The notes beneath the pieces are model-generated. The model saw only the letters and a program-made list of their open reading frames with translations, searched no databases and was not told the DNA's origin. Shown here piece by piece: positions 49,411 to 57,723 of a DNA stretch of 64,000 nt (positions are counted from its first letter, which is position 1; each line of letters begins with the position of its first letter). The position numbers and the translations under genes were made by a program. The stretch comes from Myxococcus guangdongensis. GTDB lineage: Bacteria; Myxococcota; Myxococcia; Myxococcales; Myxococcaceae. The DNA is taken from assembly GCF_024198255.1 (NCBI RefSeq), contig NZ_JAJVKW010000014.1, positions 1 through 64,000 of the forward strand, written 5' to 3'.

Positions 49411-50343
49411 ATGGGTCACGAGAAGCCGGTCGAGCCGTTTTCGGATCTCCACGTCGAAGAGGGGAAGGTCCGCGCGGTGTTGCTGCATGACCCGACGGTG
49501 GAGGGTCTGGACGTCGCCATCTACATGGACGCGTCCGGCAGCATGGAGGGCGAATACAAGTATGAGCGGCCCAAGCGCTCCTTCCTGGAGTGGCTGCAGG
49601 GCGCGCCGCTGAAGGACCCGGCCAACCAGGTGGAGCCGCAGGTGCGGTGGATGCTGGAGTACCTGGCCACGAAGGACCGCAACGGCCTGCTCCGCGTGGC
49701 CTATTGGGCGGCGGGGTCGTCGGGCAAGGACGTGGAGGTGGTGGGCGAGCTCAAGGGCGTGGACGTCCAGCAGTACAAGTTCCCGGGCGCGAAGAAGCCG
49801 GGTGGGCACACCTTCATGACGCCGGCGTTGAAGGACTATGTGCGCTACCTGCGCGAGCAGGTGCAGCACGGGGCGCGGCGAGGCTGCGCGGTCATCGTCA
49901 CGGACGGCAAGCTGCATGACGCCGAGGACGTGGAGCGCTTCTCCGCGCAGGTGGCGAAGGACATCGTCGCCGGGCGGCTGCCTCGGATGAACTTCGTGCT
50001 GGTGGGCGTGGGGGACGGCGTGGACGAGGAGCAGCTCGAGAAGATTGCCCATCTGGAGTACCCGGGCGTGGGGCACCTGTGGTGCCACCGCATCGCCGAG
50101 GAGATTGGCCAGGTCGCGGAGCTGGTCGCGGTGCTGGTGGACGAGAACATGACGGTGGCGGCGGGCGGCACGGTGTACGACGACAAGGGCCAGGTGCTGA
50201 AGACGTACGAGGGCCGGCTGCCAGCGGTGCTGGAGTTCGAGGTGCCGGAGGGCGCCGAGAGCTTCACGCTGGAGGTGAACGGCCAGCGCTTCACGCAGCC
50301 CTTGCCGGACGAGGACCACCACGAGGACGAGGACGACCACTAA
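49411..50343 (+). CDS. vWA-domain protein with acidic/His tail
   Basis: 310 residues. The vWA fold starts with HDPTVEGLDVAIYMDASGSM, whose DASGS fits the metal-ion-dependent adhesion site (DxSxS). The Thr and Asp MIDAS positions are plausible in GGHTFMTPALKDYV and RRGCAVIVTDGKLHDAEDVE. Further on, LPRMNFVLVGVGDGVDEEQL and PGVGHLWCHRIAEEI are shared with the next gene. The C terminus is a metal-binding-looking tail, DEDHHEDEDDH. The protein is cytoplasmic and may hold a divalent metal or a partner such as an ATPase. It overlaps its paralogue by one base (TAATG) and sits just upstream of a His-rich metal ATPase. Confidence 0.9.
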   Translation: MGHEKPVEPFSDLHVEEGKVRAVLLHDPTVEGLDVAIYMDASGSMEGEYKYERPKRSFLEWLQGAPLKDPANQVEPQVRWMLEYLATKDRNGLLRVAYWAAGSSGKDVEVVGELKGVDVQQYKFPGAKKPGGHTFMTPALKDYVRYLREQVQHGARRGCAVIVTDGKLHDAEDVERFSAQVAKDIVAGRLPRMNFVLVGVGDGVDEEQLEKIAHLEYPGVGHLWCHRIAEEIGQVAELVAVLVDENMTVAAGGTVYDDKGQVLKTYEGRLPAVLEFEVPEGAESFTLEVNGQRFTQPLPDEDHHEDEDDH

Positions 50344-51314
50344 TGGCCGGGCACGAGGTGGTGGTGCGTCCGTTCTCGGACGTGCATCGGATGGGGAACA
50401 AGGTGGTGGCCACGCTGCTGCATGACCCCACGGTGGAGGGGTTGGACGTGGCCCTCTACATGGATGGCTCGGCGAGCATGGAGGACGAGTACGGCCCTCG
50501 GGGCGTGCTGGCGAAGCTGGCGCCGGTGAAGAACCTGGTCGAGCCGCAGATGCGGTGGATGCTCGAGTACCTGGCGAGCAAGGACCGGGACGGCCAGGTG
50601 CGCGTGGCGTACTGGGCCACGGGGGACGGCAGCCAGTTGGAGGAGGTGGGGCTGCTGTCGGCGGTGCAGGCGAAGGACTTCCGCTTCCCGGGGCCTCGCT
50701 TCTACGGCAAGGCGACGGTGATGCTGCCGGTGTTGCGCGACTTCGTGGCGCACATGAAGCAGCAGGTGCCGCAGGGCGCGCGGCGGGGGCTGGCGGTCAT
50801 CATCACGGACTCGCAGCTGTCGGACGGAGCCGACGTGCGGGCGTATGCGACGCAGGTGGCGAAGGAGATCGCCGCGGGTCGCCTGCCGAGGATGAGCTTC
50901 GTCTTCGTCGGGGTGGGCGACCAGGTGGACGAGGAGCAGATGGAGGAGATCTCCCACGAGACATACCCAGGCGTGGGCCACCTGTGGTGTCACCGCATCG
51001 CGGACCGCATGGAGGAGATGGCGGAGCTGGTGGCGGTGCTGGTGGACGAGACGATGACAGTGGCCGCGGGCGGCACGGTGTACGACGAGCAGGGCCGCAC
51101 GCTGAAGTCGTACGAGGGAAGGCTGCCGGCGGTGCTCGAGTTCGAGGTACCGGCGGAGTGCAAGGCGTTCACCCTGGAGGTCGCGGGGCAGCGCTTCACA
51201 CAGCCGATTCTGGAGGAGCACGGGGACGAGGAGCACCACGAGGAGGCGGCGCCCGAGCCGGTGCGAGCGCCCGAGCCTGCTCCCCGACGCAAGCACGGTG
51301 GCCATCGTCACTAG
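50343..51314 (+). CDS. vWA-domain protein, tandem paralogue
   Basis: 323 residues. It shares with the preceding protein the whole plan: PFSDVH, HDPTVEGLDVALYMDGSASM (MIDAS DxSxS intact), MRWMLEYLASKD, LPRMSFVFVGVGDQVDEEQM and PGVGHLWCHRIAD. The tail is His/Glu/Pro-rich (EEHGDEEHHEEAAPEPV, then RRKHGGHRH). Start ATG 50343 overlaps the stop of its paralogue, so translation is coupled. The metal ATPase gene follows 48 bp later. A tandem duplication that kept both active sites suggests a heterodimer. A role in metal handling or assembly of a metal enzyme is inferred from context only. Confidence 0.9.
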   Translation: MAGHEVVVRPFSDVHRMGNKVVATLLHDPTVEGLDVALYMDGSASMEDEYGPRGVLAKLAPVKNLVEPQMRWMLEYLASKDRDGQVRVAYWATGDGSQLEEVGLLSAVQAKDFRFPGPRFYGKATVMLPVLRDFVAHMKQQVPQGARRGLAVIITDSQLSDGADVRAYATQVAKEIAAGRLPRMSFVFVGVGDQVDEEQMEEISHETYPGVGHLWCHRIADRMEEMAELVAVLVDETMTVAAGGTVYDEQGRTLKSYEGRLPAVLEFEVPAECKAFTLEVAGQRFTQPILEEHGDEEHHEEAAPEPVRAPEPAPRRKHGGHRH

Positions 51315-51362
51315 GGTTTCGAGCTTCAGGTTTCAGGATTCACGGTTCAGGAAGAACACGCC

Positions 51363-54263
51363 ATGTCCGAGCAGAAGAAGAGCGGTGAGCCAGGCGAGCA
51401 CGTCCACGGTCCGGGCTGCGAGCACGACGCCGGACATGGCGACGCACCGTCCCTCGCGGTGGGCAAGCCCGCCGCGAAGCCCGTGTTCAAGTCACTGAAG
51501 CTCGTGGGGACGAAGGACCCCGGGAAGCACGTCCACGGCCCCGGGTGTACGCATGACCACGGGAGTGCACACGCTCCCGCCCATGAACATGGCCCGGGGT
51601 GCACGCATGACCATGGCCACCAGCATGGGGCAGGCAGCCGGCACGTCGACGGTCCTGCGCATTCTCACGGGGACAAGCATCAGCACGGCCCCGCCTGCGA
51701 CCACGACCACGCTCACGGCGGAAGCAGCCACGCGCATGGCGATGGCCACGCACACGCGGACGGAGCCGCGTGCGGCCACGACCACGGTGACGGGCATCAT
51801 CATCACCACCACCCGAAGCCGAAGAAGATCCGCCCTCCGGGCTATCGCGCGGCGGAGGGTGGCGGCGTCGCGCTCCAACTCGACCTGGAGGGAGCGCTGC
51901 CAGGAGAGACGAACGACCACGGTCGCTTCCAGAAGCTGGAAGAGGCACTGGAAGCCCACCACGGCGTCCTCGACGTGCACATCCGTCGCGACCAGGGCTA
52001 CGCGGAGGTCTGTCTCCACTACAACCCGAAGTTGGTGAACTCGGCGGCGCTGCTCGCGACAGCGCAGCGCACGAGCGCGCAGGTGGCGAAGCGGTACAAG
52101 GACCACACCTGGTTCGTGCGAGGGATGAGTTCGGCGGACTCGGCTTCGGCCATCGAGCACGGACTCACGAAGGTGAAGGGCGTGCTGTCCGCAAACGTGG
52201 CGTACGCGAGCGAGCGGCTCGTCGTCGAGTACGACAGCGAAGAGGTCTCGCTGAGGGACATCGAGTCCCGCGCGAAGTCACTGGGATACACGCTGGAGGT
52301 CCCGAGCCACGGGCACGCGTGCTCGCACCACGCGCACGGAGGCGGACTCGCGCCACTCCTGGAGATGCCGCTGGTGGTGGCCTCGGGAGTGCTGCTGGTC
52401 GCGGGCTGGTTGCTCGGGCGCTTCGCCCCTGTGCCCGAGATGGTGCCGACGGTGCTGTGGGCACTGTCCATCCTGAGTGGCGGGTTCTTCGCCATCCGGG
52501 GCTCGGTGAAGTCGTTGCTCCAGCTGCGCATCGACATCGAGACGATGATGGTGGTGGCGGCGCTGGGAGCAGCGGTGCTGGGCTCCTGGTTCGAGGGAGC
52601 ATTCCTCCTCTTCCTCTTCAGTGCGGGCCACGCACTGGAGCACAGAGCGATGGACCGGGCGCGACGCTCCATCGAGTCACTCGGAGCCCTGCGTCCCGAA
52701 GTGGCGCGAGTGCGCCGAGGCGCGGAGCTGGTCGAGGTCCCCGTGGCGCAGGTGCAGCGAGGGGACCGCGTCGTGGTGCGCCCGGGAGACCGCGTGCCGC
52801 TGGACGGCATCATTCGGGAAGGGAAGAGCTCACTGGAGCAGGCCGCCATCACAGGCGAGTCGATGCCGGTCGCCAAGGTGCCAGGGGACGAGGTGTTCTC
52901 GGGGACGGTGAACTGCGAGGCCTTGCTGGAAGTAGAGGTCACCCGGCTGTCGTCGGAGTCGGTGCTCGCAAGAGTGGTGGACATGGTGGCGGAGGCCGAG
53001 GCGCAGAAGGGGCCGAACCAGCGCTTCGCACAGCGACTGGAGCGCACCGTCGCGCCGCTGGTGATGATTGGCGCGGTGGTGTTCCCGGTGGTGCTGGTGT
53101 TGTTGGGCACGCCGCTGAAGGAAGCCATCCTCCGCGCGGTGTCCTTGCTGGTCGCCGCATCGCCGTGTGCGTTGGCCATCTCGACACCGTCGGCGGTGCT
53201 GTCCGCGGTGGCGGCAGCGGCGCGAGGCGGTGTGCTCATCAAGGGAGGCATCTACCTGGAGCTGCTCGGCAAGGTGAACGCCATCGCCTTCGACAAGACG
53301 GGCACGCTGACGATGGGCAAGCCGAAGTTGCTGAGCACGGCGCCGGTGTCCGGAGTGACGGAGGAGGAGTTGCTCGGCACGGCGGCAGCGGTGGAGGCCC
53401 TCTCAGCGCATCCCCTGGCGCACGCCGTGGTGGAAGCGGCGGCTTCACGAGACATCAAGCCACCGGCCGGAAGTGACATGGAGGCCATCCACGGCAAGGG
53501 CTTGCGAGCGCGGATTGGCACGGCTTGGGTGGACGTGGGCAGCCTCGCGCTCTTCGCGGGAGACGCCGTGCCGGCCGAAATCCAGACGCTGGTGGACCGG
53601 CTGGAGGAGGCAGGCCAGACGACGATGGTCGTGCGCAAGGCAGAACGCTACATGGGAGTGCTCGGGGTGGCAGACACAGTGCGAGCCGGAGCGCGGCACG
53701 TCATCTCCACCCTCAAGCAGCAGGGCATCAGCCGCACGGTGATGCTGTCGGGAGACAACGCGACGGTGGCGAAGTCCATCGCGGAGCAAGTGGGGCTCGA
53801 CGAGGCGCGGGCGCCGCTGATGCCAGCTGACAAGGTGACAGCGGTCCGTGAACTCGGGCGCACAGGCTCCGTGGCGATGGTGGGCGACGGCGTCAACGAC
53901 GCGCCCGCACTCGCCGCAGCATCGGTGGGCGTGGCGATGGGAGGAGCAGGCTCGGACGCAGCGCTGGAAACAGCGGACGTGGTGCTGATGAGCGACGACC
54001 TGTCCCGCCTGCCCTTCGCACTGAGCCTCGCCCGTCAGGCGACCTCGGTGATGAAGCAGAACTTGGTCATCTCGCTGGGCATCAGCGCGGTGCTCATCGT
54101 CGCATCCATCTTCGGACTGACGAGCATCAGTTCCGCCGTGGTGCTGCACGAAGGCAGCACCCTGCTCGTCGTGGCGAATGGCCTCAGGCTGCTCGCCGTT
54201 CGCCCCAAGGTCCTGGGCTCCACACCCCTGCCCTCGATGGGCATCGAACCAGCGCCCCATTAA
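51363..54263 (+). CDS. P1B-type heavy-metal-transporting ATPase (P1B-4-like) with His-rich N terminus
   Basis: 966 residues, much longer than typical P1B-4 pumps because of a ~160-residue N terminus packed with His/Asp/Cys. It holds five copies of an HxHGPGCxHDHG-like unit, then HHHHHH. Two ferredoxin-like HMA-type folds without CxxC may follow (VLDVHIRRDQGYAEVCLHYN and VKGVLSANVAYASERLVVEY). The pump core has TGESMPV, the membrane SPC motif (AASPCALAISTP, about 599), phosphorylation site DKTGTLT (about 642), HPLAHA and GDGVNDAP (about 840). SPC together with the last-helix HEGSTLLVVANGLRLL marks the P1B-4 group (Co/Zn/Fe export). The His-rich part probably buffers or loads the metal. It follows two vWA genes on the strand. 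Confidence 0.95.
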   Translation: MSEQKKSGEPGEHVHGPGCEHDAGHGDAPSLAVGKPAAKPVFKSLKLVGTKDPGKHVHGPGCTHDHGSAHAPAHEHGPGCTHDHGHQHGAGSRHVDGPAHSHGDKHQHGPACDHDHAHGGSSHAHGDGHAHADGAACGHDHGDGHHHHHHPKPKKIRPPGYRAAEGGGVALQLDLEGALPGETNDHGRFQKLEEALEAHHGVLDVHIRRDQGYAEVCLHYNPKLVNSAALLATAQRTSAQVAKRYKDHTWFVRGMSSADSASAIEHGLTKVKGVLSANVAYASERLVVEYDSEEVSLRDIESRAKSLGYTLEVPSHGHACSHHAHGGGLAPLLEMPLVVASGVLLVAGWLLGRFAPVPEMVPTVLWALSILSGGFFAIRGSVKSLLQLRIDIETMMVVAALGAAVLGSWFEGAFLLFLFSAGHALEHRAMDRARRSIESLGALRPEVARVRRGAELVEVPVAQVQRGDRVVVRPGDRVPLDGIIREGKSSLEQAAITGESMPVAKVPGDEVFSGTVNCEALLEVEVTRLSSESVLARVVDMVAEAEAQKGPNQRFAQRLERTVAPLVMIGAVVFPVVLVLLGTPLKEAILRAVSLLVAASPCALAISTPSAVLSAVAAAARGGVLIKGGIYLELLGKVNAIAFDKTGTLTMGKPKLLSTAPVSGVTEEELLGTAAAVEALSAHPLAHAVVEAAASRDIKPPAGSDMEAIHGKGLRARIGTAWVDVGSLALFAGDAVPAEIQTLVDRLEEAGQTTMVVRKAERYMGVLGVADTVRAGARHVISTLKQQGISRTVMLSGDNATVAKSIAEQVGLDEARAPLMPADKVTAVRELGRTGSVAMVGDGVNDAPALAAASVGVAMGGAGSDAALETADVVLMSDDLSRLPFALSLARQATSVMKQNLVISLGISAVLIVASIFGLTSISSAVVLHEGSTLLVVANGLRLLAVRPKVLGSTPLPSMGIEPAPH

Positions 54264-54269
54264 GAACTC

Positions 54270-54335
54270 CTAACAAAACCGATTCTCCAGAAGCTACGTC
54301 CTCGGACGGGCTGGGCTCTTCGGCGGCTTTGTTAG
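54270..54335. repeat. Inverted repeat at the edge of the AT-rich cassette
   Basis: CTAACAAAACC (54270-54280) and GGCTTTGTTAG (54325-54335) are inverted with one mismatch and 44 bases apart. They lie between the ATPase stop and the first AT-richer gene. It may be a bidirectional terminator or a recombination remnant. It resembles integron attC ends only superficially. Confidence 0.45.
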
Positions 54336-54357
54336 TGTCTCCAAGGGCAAACAACTT

Positions 54358-54885
54358 CTATTTCTTCGCCATCTCCAATGGAATCAAAGAGCCATTCGGA
54401 TAGACGACTTGAGCCTCGCCACTCCGCACTCGCGCCGCCAAACTTTCCCCAACAAATATTGAGTGTCTCCCTCCCCCCACCAATGGACTCCCTTTCCTCA
54501 CGAACTCCCTAATCCCTCGCATCATCGATCGCAGCAGCTTCGAGTCCCCACCTTCAGGCTGCGTATCCAAATAGAACCGGCCAGGAATGATCCCGCTCTC
54601 CTCTTTTGCGCACCGTGTCCACTCGAGACACGCTCCACTTTTCGGAGAAACATGAAACTCCCCATGTCGCACCGCCACAGGAATCACCCTCGAGCAAACC
54701 AGCCCTAGCAATTCACGTGGAAACACAATCTGCTCAGTATCCACACACTCTCCAATAGGCAGGGCCCTCAACACGGCGCTCTCGAACAGCCGACCTACAC
54801 ACAGCGCATCCCAACGTTCCCGCAAGAACGCACACAGACGAGCCTCATCATGGGCATCAACTGCAAACTCGAACTGAATCCCCAT
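54358..54885 (-). CDS. Unrecognised protein, last gene of AT-richer cassette
   Basis: 175 residues from ATG 54885, with AGGGGA seven bases upstream; an in-frame ATG at 54987 would overlap the previous gene. It is soluble and alpha/beta with several Cys (CVGRLFESAVLRALPIGEC, EFHVSPKSGACLEWTRCAKE) and a Gly-rich loop RKGSPLVGGGRHSIFVGES. No signal peptide. Codon use is clearly less GC-biased than the neighbours on either side, suggesting recent acquisition. Its size and setting resemble immunity-type proteins of polymorphic-toxin loci, but this is only an analogy. Confidence 0.72.
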   Translation of the reverse strand: MGIQFEFAVDAHDEARLCAFLRERWDALCVGRLFESAVLRALPIGECVDTEQIVFPRELLGLVCSRVIPVAVRHGEFHVSPKSGACLEWTRCAKEESGIIPGRFYLDTQPEGGDSKLLRSMMRGIREFVRKGSPLVGGGRHSIFVGESLAARVRSGEAQVVYPNGSLIPLEMAKK

Positions 54886-54986
54886 CACTAATCCCCTATA
54901 TCTCCCCAGTCCGCATTCAGAGGCGGACTTACAACCGGAGGGCACCAGGGCTTGCATCCCCTCAAAGCAAAGCGCCGGAGGCAACA

Positions 54987-55361
54987 TCAGAAGAAGTCCA
55001 ACTCCTTGCCAAACTTCTCGTCGAAGACCTCAACGGTCACATGATGCATGACCGCTGGGTCACCGAGTTCGACACCTCGGGGAATCGTCTCAGGCTGCTC
55101 GATGACACTCGTATAGAAATCCCGCCCCTGGGCAACCACCCAGTACGCGATATCCATCAAGCCATCCTCTGAGACCTCCTGTCCCAACATCTGGTCGAAC
55201 GGCTCTCCGCGGAGCACAGAGGAAGTTCTGACGAATTCTTCATGGAATCGAGCGATATCCGATTCATCCATCTCCCAGAGGATCTCTCGCAACGCGCTCG
55301 CCTGACCATTTGCGCGCCGGATGATGTCCCAGAACCATGAGGAACCTTCATCCTCTCTCAC
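54987..55361 (-). CDS. DUF4240-like small protein
   Basis: 124 residues. The opening (SSWFWDIIRRANGQASALRE, then ILWEMDESDIARFHEEF) matches the FWxxI....L...L..L....I..F pattern of DUF4240 proteins, and YWVVAQGRDFYTSVIEQPET continues that family look. Its function is unknown; members occur beside toxins and in mobile regions. The start lies in a 4-bp overlap with the upstream gene (ATGA at 55358-55361), so the two are translationally coupled. Base composition is AT-richer than the surroundings. Confidence 0.78.
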   Translation of the reverse strand: MREDEGSSWFWDIIRRANGQASALREILWEMDESDIARFHEEFVRTSSVLRGEPFDQMLGQEVSEDGLMDIAYWVVAQGRDFYTSVIEQPETIPRGVELGDPAVMHHVTVEVFDEKFGKELDFF

Positions 55362-55744
55362 GATGACTCATCCTGGTCCCCGAGGAAGCCGTAGAAACTC
55401 TCGTCATGGTCTCCGATTGAGCCCGTCGCGAGCGCGACATCTCTACACTCCAGACGAAACCCCACGGAAGGGTCGAGTACCACCGTCGCCGCTGTCAGCC
55501 CACTTTCATCGCTGACATCGCCAACCTGGATCCTCAAATCGGAGGCGCGCCAGGACAAGGGCCCTTGGATGAACTGACAGCCCGCAGCGACCACGTAGAG
55601 GTCTTCCATCAAATCAGGCACTGACAGCCTGAGTGCCATGCGTCGGCAACTTGCATGGTACATCCAGACGACGACGTCTCCGCCACGCCACCGCGCGAGA
55701 GTTTCATCCTGGGCTTCGGGCTCCACAATTATCTTACGTCCCAA
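55358..55744 (-). CDS. Unrecognised small protein in AT-richer cassette
   Basis: 128 residues. It is beta-rich: RWRGGDVVVWMYHASCRRMA, LYVVAAGCQFIQGPLSWRAS, GLTAATVVLDPSVGFRLECR. It ends in an acidic/Ser tail. No signal or membrane helix, and no recognised family. It is coupled to the DUF4240-like gene by a 4-bp overlap and follows the Cys/His paralogue gene by 55 bp. The compact size and acidic character would fit an immunity protein, but nothing in the sequence proves it. Confidence 0.7.
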   Translation of the reverse strand: MGRKIIVEPEAQDETLARWRGGDVVVWMYHASCRRMALRLSVPDLMEDLYVVAAGCQFIQGPLSWRASDLRIQVGDVSDESGLTAATVVLDPSVGFRLECRDVALATGSIGDHDESFYGFLGDQDESS

Positions 55745-55799
55745 TGAAGTCCTCTTGTACCGAACCTTCCCTTCACTACCAGCCAGTACGAAAGAGGCT

Positions 55800-56132
55800 T
55801 CAGCGTTCTGGCCGCTGCCCTGTTCTCTTCCTGGTGGAACGGAGCAGTGCGTGCAAGTTCACCTTGTTCACCTTTCTCCCCCACTCCCAAAGATGTTCGA
55901 TGCACCCGAACGTCATTTCCACCGGGTAGACATTAATGGTCTCGGCTCTATGCTCCCTGACATGCTCATGCGCCACCACCAGACACGCTGCGCATAACAC
56001 ATAACCATCGCCTAGGTCGTCAAAAACGAAGCCAACCTCACATCGAGTGCTCTCCTTCAAGCTGCTCGCGATATGCAGACAGAATGGAGCAGCTTCTACC
56101 AACCCGTGAGATGAACAGTCACTCATGGGCAT
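55800..56132 (-). CDS. Cys/His-rich small protein, paralogue of the 57724 gene
   Basis: 110 residues from ATG 56132 (MPMSDC). It shares with the other copy the pattern DC..HGLVE...C.HI......CEVxFVFDDLGDGxVLC..C...A....REHR.ETI..YPV...GCIEHL.EWG...NKVxL. The spaced Cys and His residues (DCSSHG, FCLHIA, RCEV, LCAAC, GCIEH) suggest one or two zinc sites. No family is recognised. The two copies flank a 450-residue unknown protein on the same strand, so all three probably work together. Confidence 0.78.
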   Translation of the reverse strand: MPMSDCSSHGLVEAAPFCLHIASSLKESTRCEVGFVFDDLGDGYVLCAACLVVAHEHVREHRAETINVYPVEMTFGCIEHLWEWGRKVNKVNLHALLRSTRKRTGQRPER

Positions 56133-56269
56133 GACTGACTCCAACGATCCATTCTGCTGCATCAAAGATCGCGTCCAAGAGCACAGCGTGACTCTCGCCT
56201 CTGGTCGCACGCGCGCCAGTCCAATCCACGATACTGCCTGAGGTCATCTCAGCCACCATTGCCTCGCTC

Positions 56270-57622
56270 TCAAGCCTGCAGGACCCGAAGAATGGCCTCC
56301 CGCGAGCAGTGCGTATCGCATAGTTCGCGAAACGCGAACGGGGCGGGAACCGCGCGGACGTAAACCTCCTCGGCAACGGGGCTGAGGGTGTTGTACTGGG
56401 CGGAGAGAATCGTCGGCTCCACATCCGCGAGCAGGTCGCTCCCTCGCTTGAAGACTCGGATCTGGGGGACCTGACGGAAGCGGGCTTCCACGGTGGCATT
56501 GAGGAATCCCATCACCGCAATGGCCCTGGTCAGTCCTCGTGACTTGTCGAACTCGAGGGGCACCACACGGCGGGTGTCTGCCTGGATATCCGAATCCAAC
56601 ATCCACGTCTGGAGCCACTGTCGCGTGAGCGAGACCACAGGCAGGTCCACCTCGTGAGTGGCTTCCACGCCAAGCTCGTCCCTGGCGATGACATGGGCGC
56701 CCCGGAAGAGCTGCTCCATCCAGACCAGCTCATCCCACAACGATTCGTCCTTCTGTCCCTCGGGCAGGGCGCGTTGCACCGAGGCCAGGGCGTCCTCTCC
56801 AAGAGACTCCTCGAGGACCTGCCGAAGGAACCGGTAGGTCTCCGCACACCGCCGATAGTGCTCCGCCAGCGGTTCGATGGAGAGCCGCGGCGCCACACGC
56901 AGTGGCAGCGGCATCTGCCCCTGAACCGGAAGGCTCTCGACCTTCCTGAGTCGACTCTCGCGCTCCTGGACGGAGAGCCCCCGGAACTGCGATTCCAGGA
57001 CCGCGCGGTACTGTGGGCCCACGACGAGCCGCCCGGCCTCAGGGGGCCGCTCGGGGACCAACAGGGTCGCCAGCGCGTGGAGCTGATAGTCGGACACCGC
57101 GGCATGTGGCCCCGGGGTCGTATCGAGCCGCTCGTCGCGAATCCGCTGGATGACGTCGTCGATGAGAGACTTCCCCTCGGGAGGTTGCCTCTCTCCCTGG
57201 AGAGCCTTCACGAGACGCTCAGCCTCCGAGTCCGAGGGAGACAGTAGGTAGCGCTTCAAGCCCTGGACCCGACCATCTCCACCAGCCAGGGACTGCGTCC
57301 CTCTCCCCACAAGGGACTCCACCGTGGCCAGGAGTCCTTCATCGAAGGCCCTCGCCTTGACCGCGAACGCCTGTGCCGGCGCCCACGACCCTCGGTCCGG
57401 AATATCCGAGAGCTTCGCGTACAGCCGAGGCCCGAGGTGCGACGGCACCACGGAGATGGTGCCCAGGGACGGATCGGAGGGACTGACCGGAACCTGCTCG
57501 AGGTCCGTCCTCCCTCGCGCAGTGTGGAAGGACTCATGCTCGGCCACCTCGATTTCGAGCACCTGGGTCGAGAGGTCGACCTCCACCGAATTGGCGTGCC
57601 AGTCGAAGCGGTAGCGAGACAT
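56270..57622 (-). CDS. Unrecognised 450-residue protein between paralogous Cys/His genes
   Basis: 450 residues from ATG 57622 (AGGAG ten bases upstream); a GTG at 57682 could add 20 residues. It starts MSRYRFDWHANSVEVDLSTQ and continues with an early beta part (LEIEVAEHESFHTARGRTDL, LGTISVVPSHLGPRLYAKLS), then a helix-rich Glu/Arg/Leu part (DEGLLATVESLVGRGTQSL, EHYRRCAETYRFLRQVLEES) and a mixed C terminus (QIRVFKRGSDLLADVEPTIL, then SAQYNTLSPVAEEVYVRAVP). Only two Cys occur, near the end (CDTHCSREAI). No signal, membrane helix or known catalytic motif. Base composition is nearer to normal than in the genes downstream of it. Confidence 0.75.
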   Translation of the reverse strand: MSRYRFDWHANSVEVDLSTQVLEIEVAEHESFHTARGRTDLEQVPVSPSDPSLGTISVVPSHLGPRLYAKLSDIPDRGSWAPAQAFAVKARAFDEGLLATVESLVGRGTQSLAGGDGRVQGLKRYLLSPSDSEAERLVKALQGERQPPEGKSLIDDVIQRIRDERLDTTPGPHAAVSDYQLHALATLLVPERPPEAGRLVVGPQYRAVLESQFRGLSVQERESRLRKVESLPVQGQMPLPLRVAPRLSIEPLAEHYRRCAETYRFLRQVLEESLGEDALASVQRALPEGQKDESLWDELVWMEQLFRGAHVIARDELGVEATHEVDLPVVSLTRQWLQTWMLDSDIQADTRRVVPLEFDKSRGLTRAIAVMGFLNATVEARFRQVPQIRVFKRGSDLLADVEPTILSAQYNTLSPVAEEVYVRAVPAPFAFRELCDTHCSREAILRVLQA

Positions 57623-57723
57623 GTCGTAATGCTCCTGAATGTGACGCTCGACTCCCACCTGACCGTCGTCCGTCAGCAGCACAGCCTAGCCGGCGACAGT
57701 GTCTCTCGGGAAGCAGTCACAAC

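Noticed and set aside
49411-51314. Tellurite-resistance TerY-phosphatase-kinase triad
   Set aside because: The vWA proteins resemble TerY in fold only. No phosphatase or kinase gene is coupled to them, and the Ser/Thr kinase at 43.6 kb is separated by several unrelated genes.
54270-54335. Integron attC site
   Set aside because: Only the outer CTAAC/GTTAG resembles attC. The 7-base core consensus fails on both sides, the inner simple sites are not convincing, and no further copies or integrase gene are seen.
57622-57682. Longer start for the 450-residue protein
   Set aside because: The GTG at 57682 has no ribosome site, whereas ATG 57622 has AGGAG at an acceptable distance.
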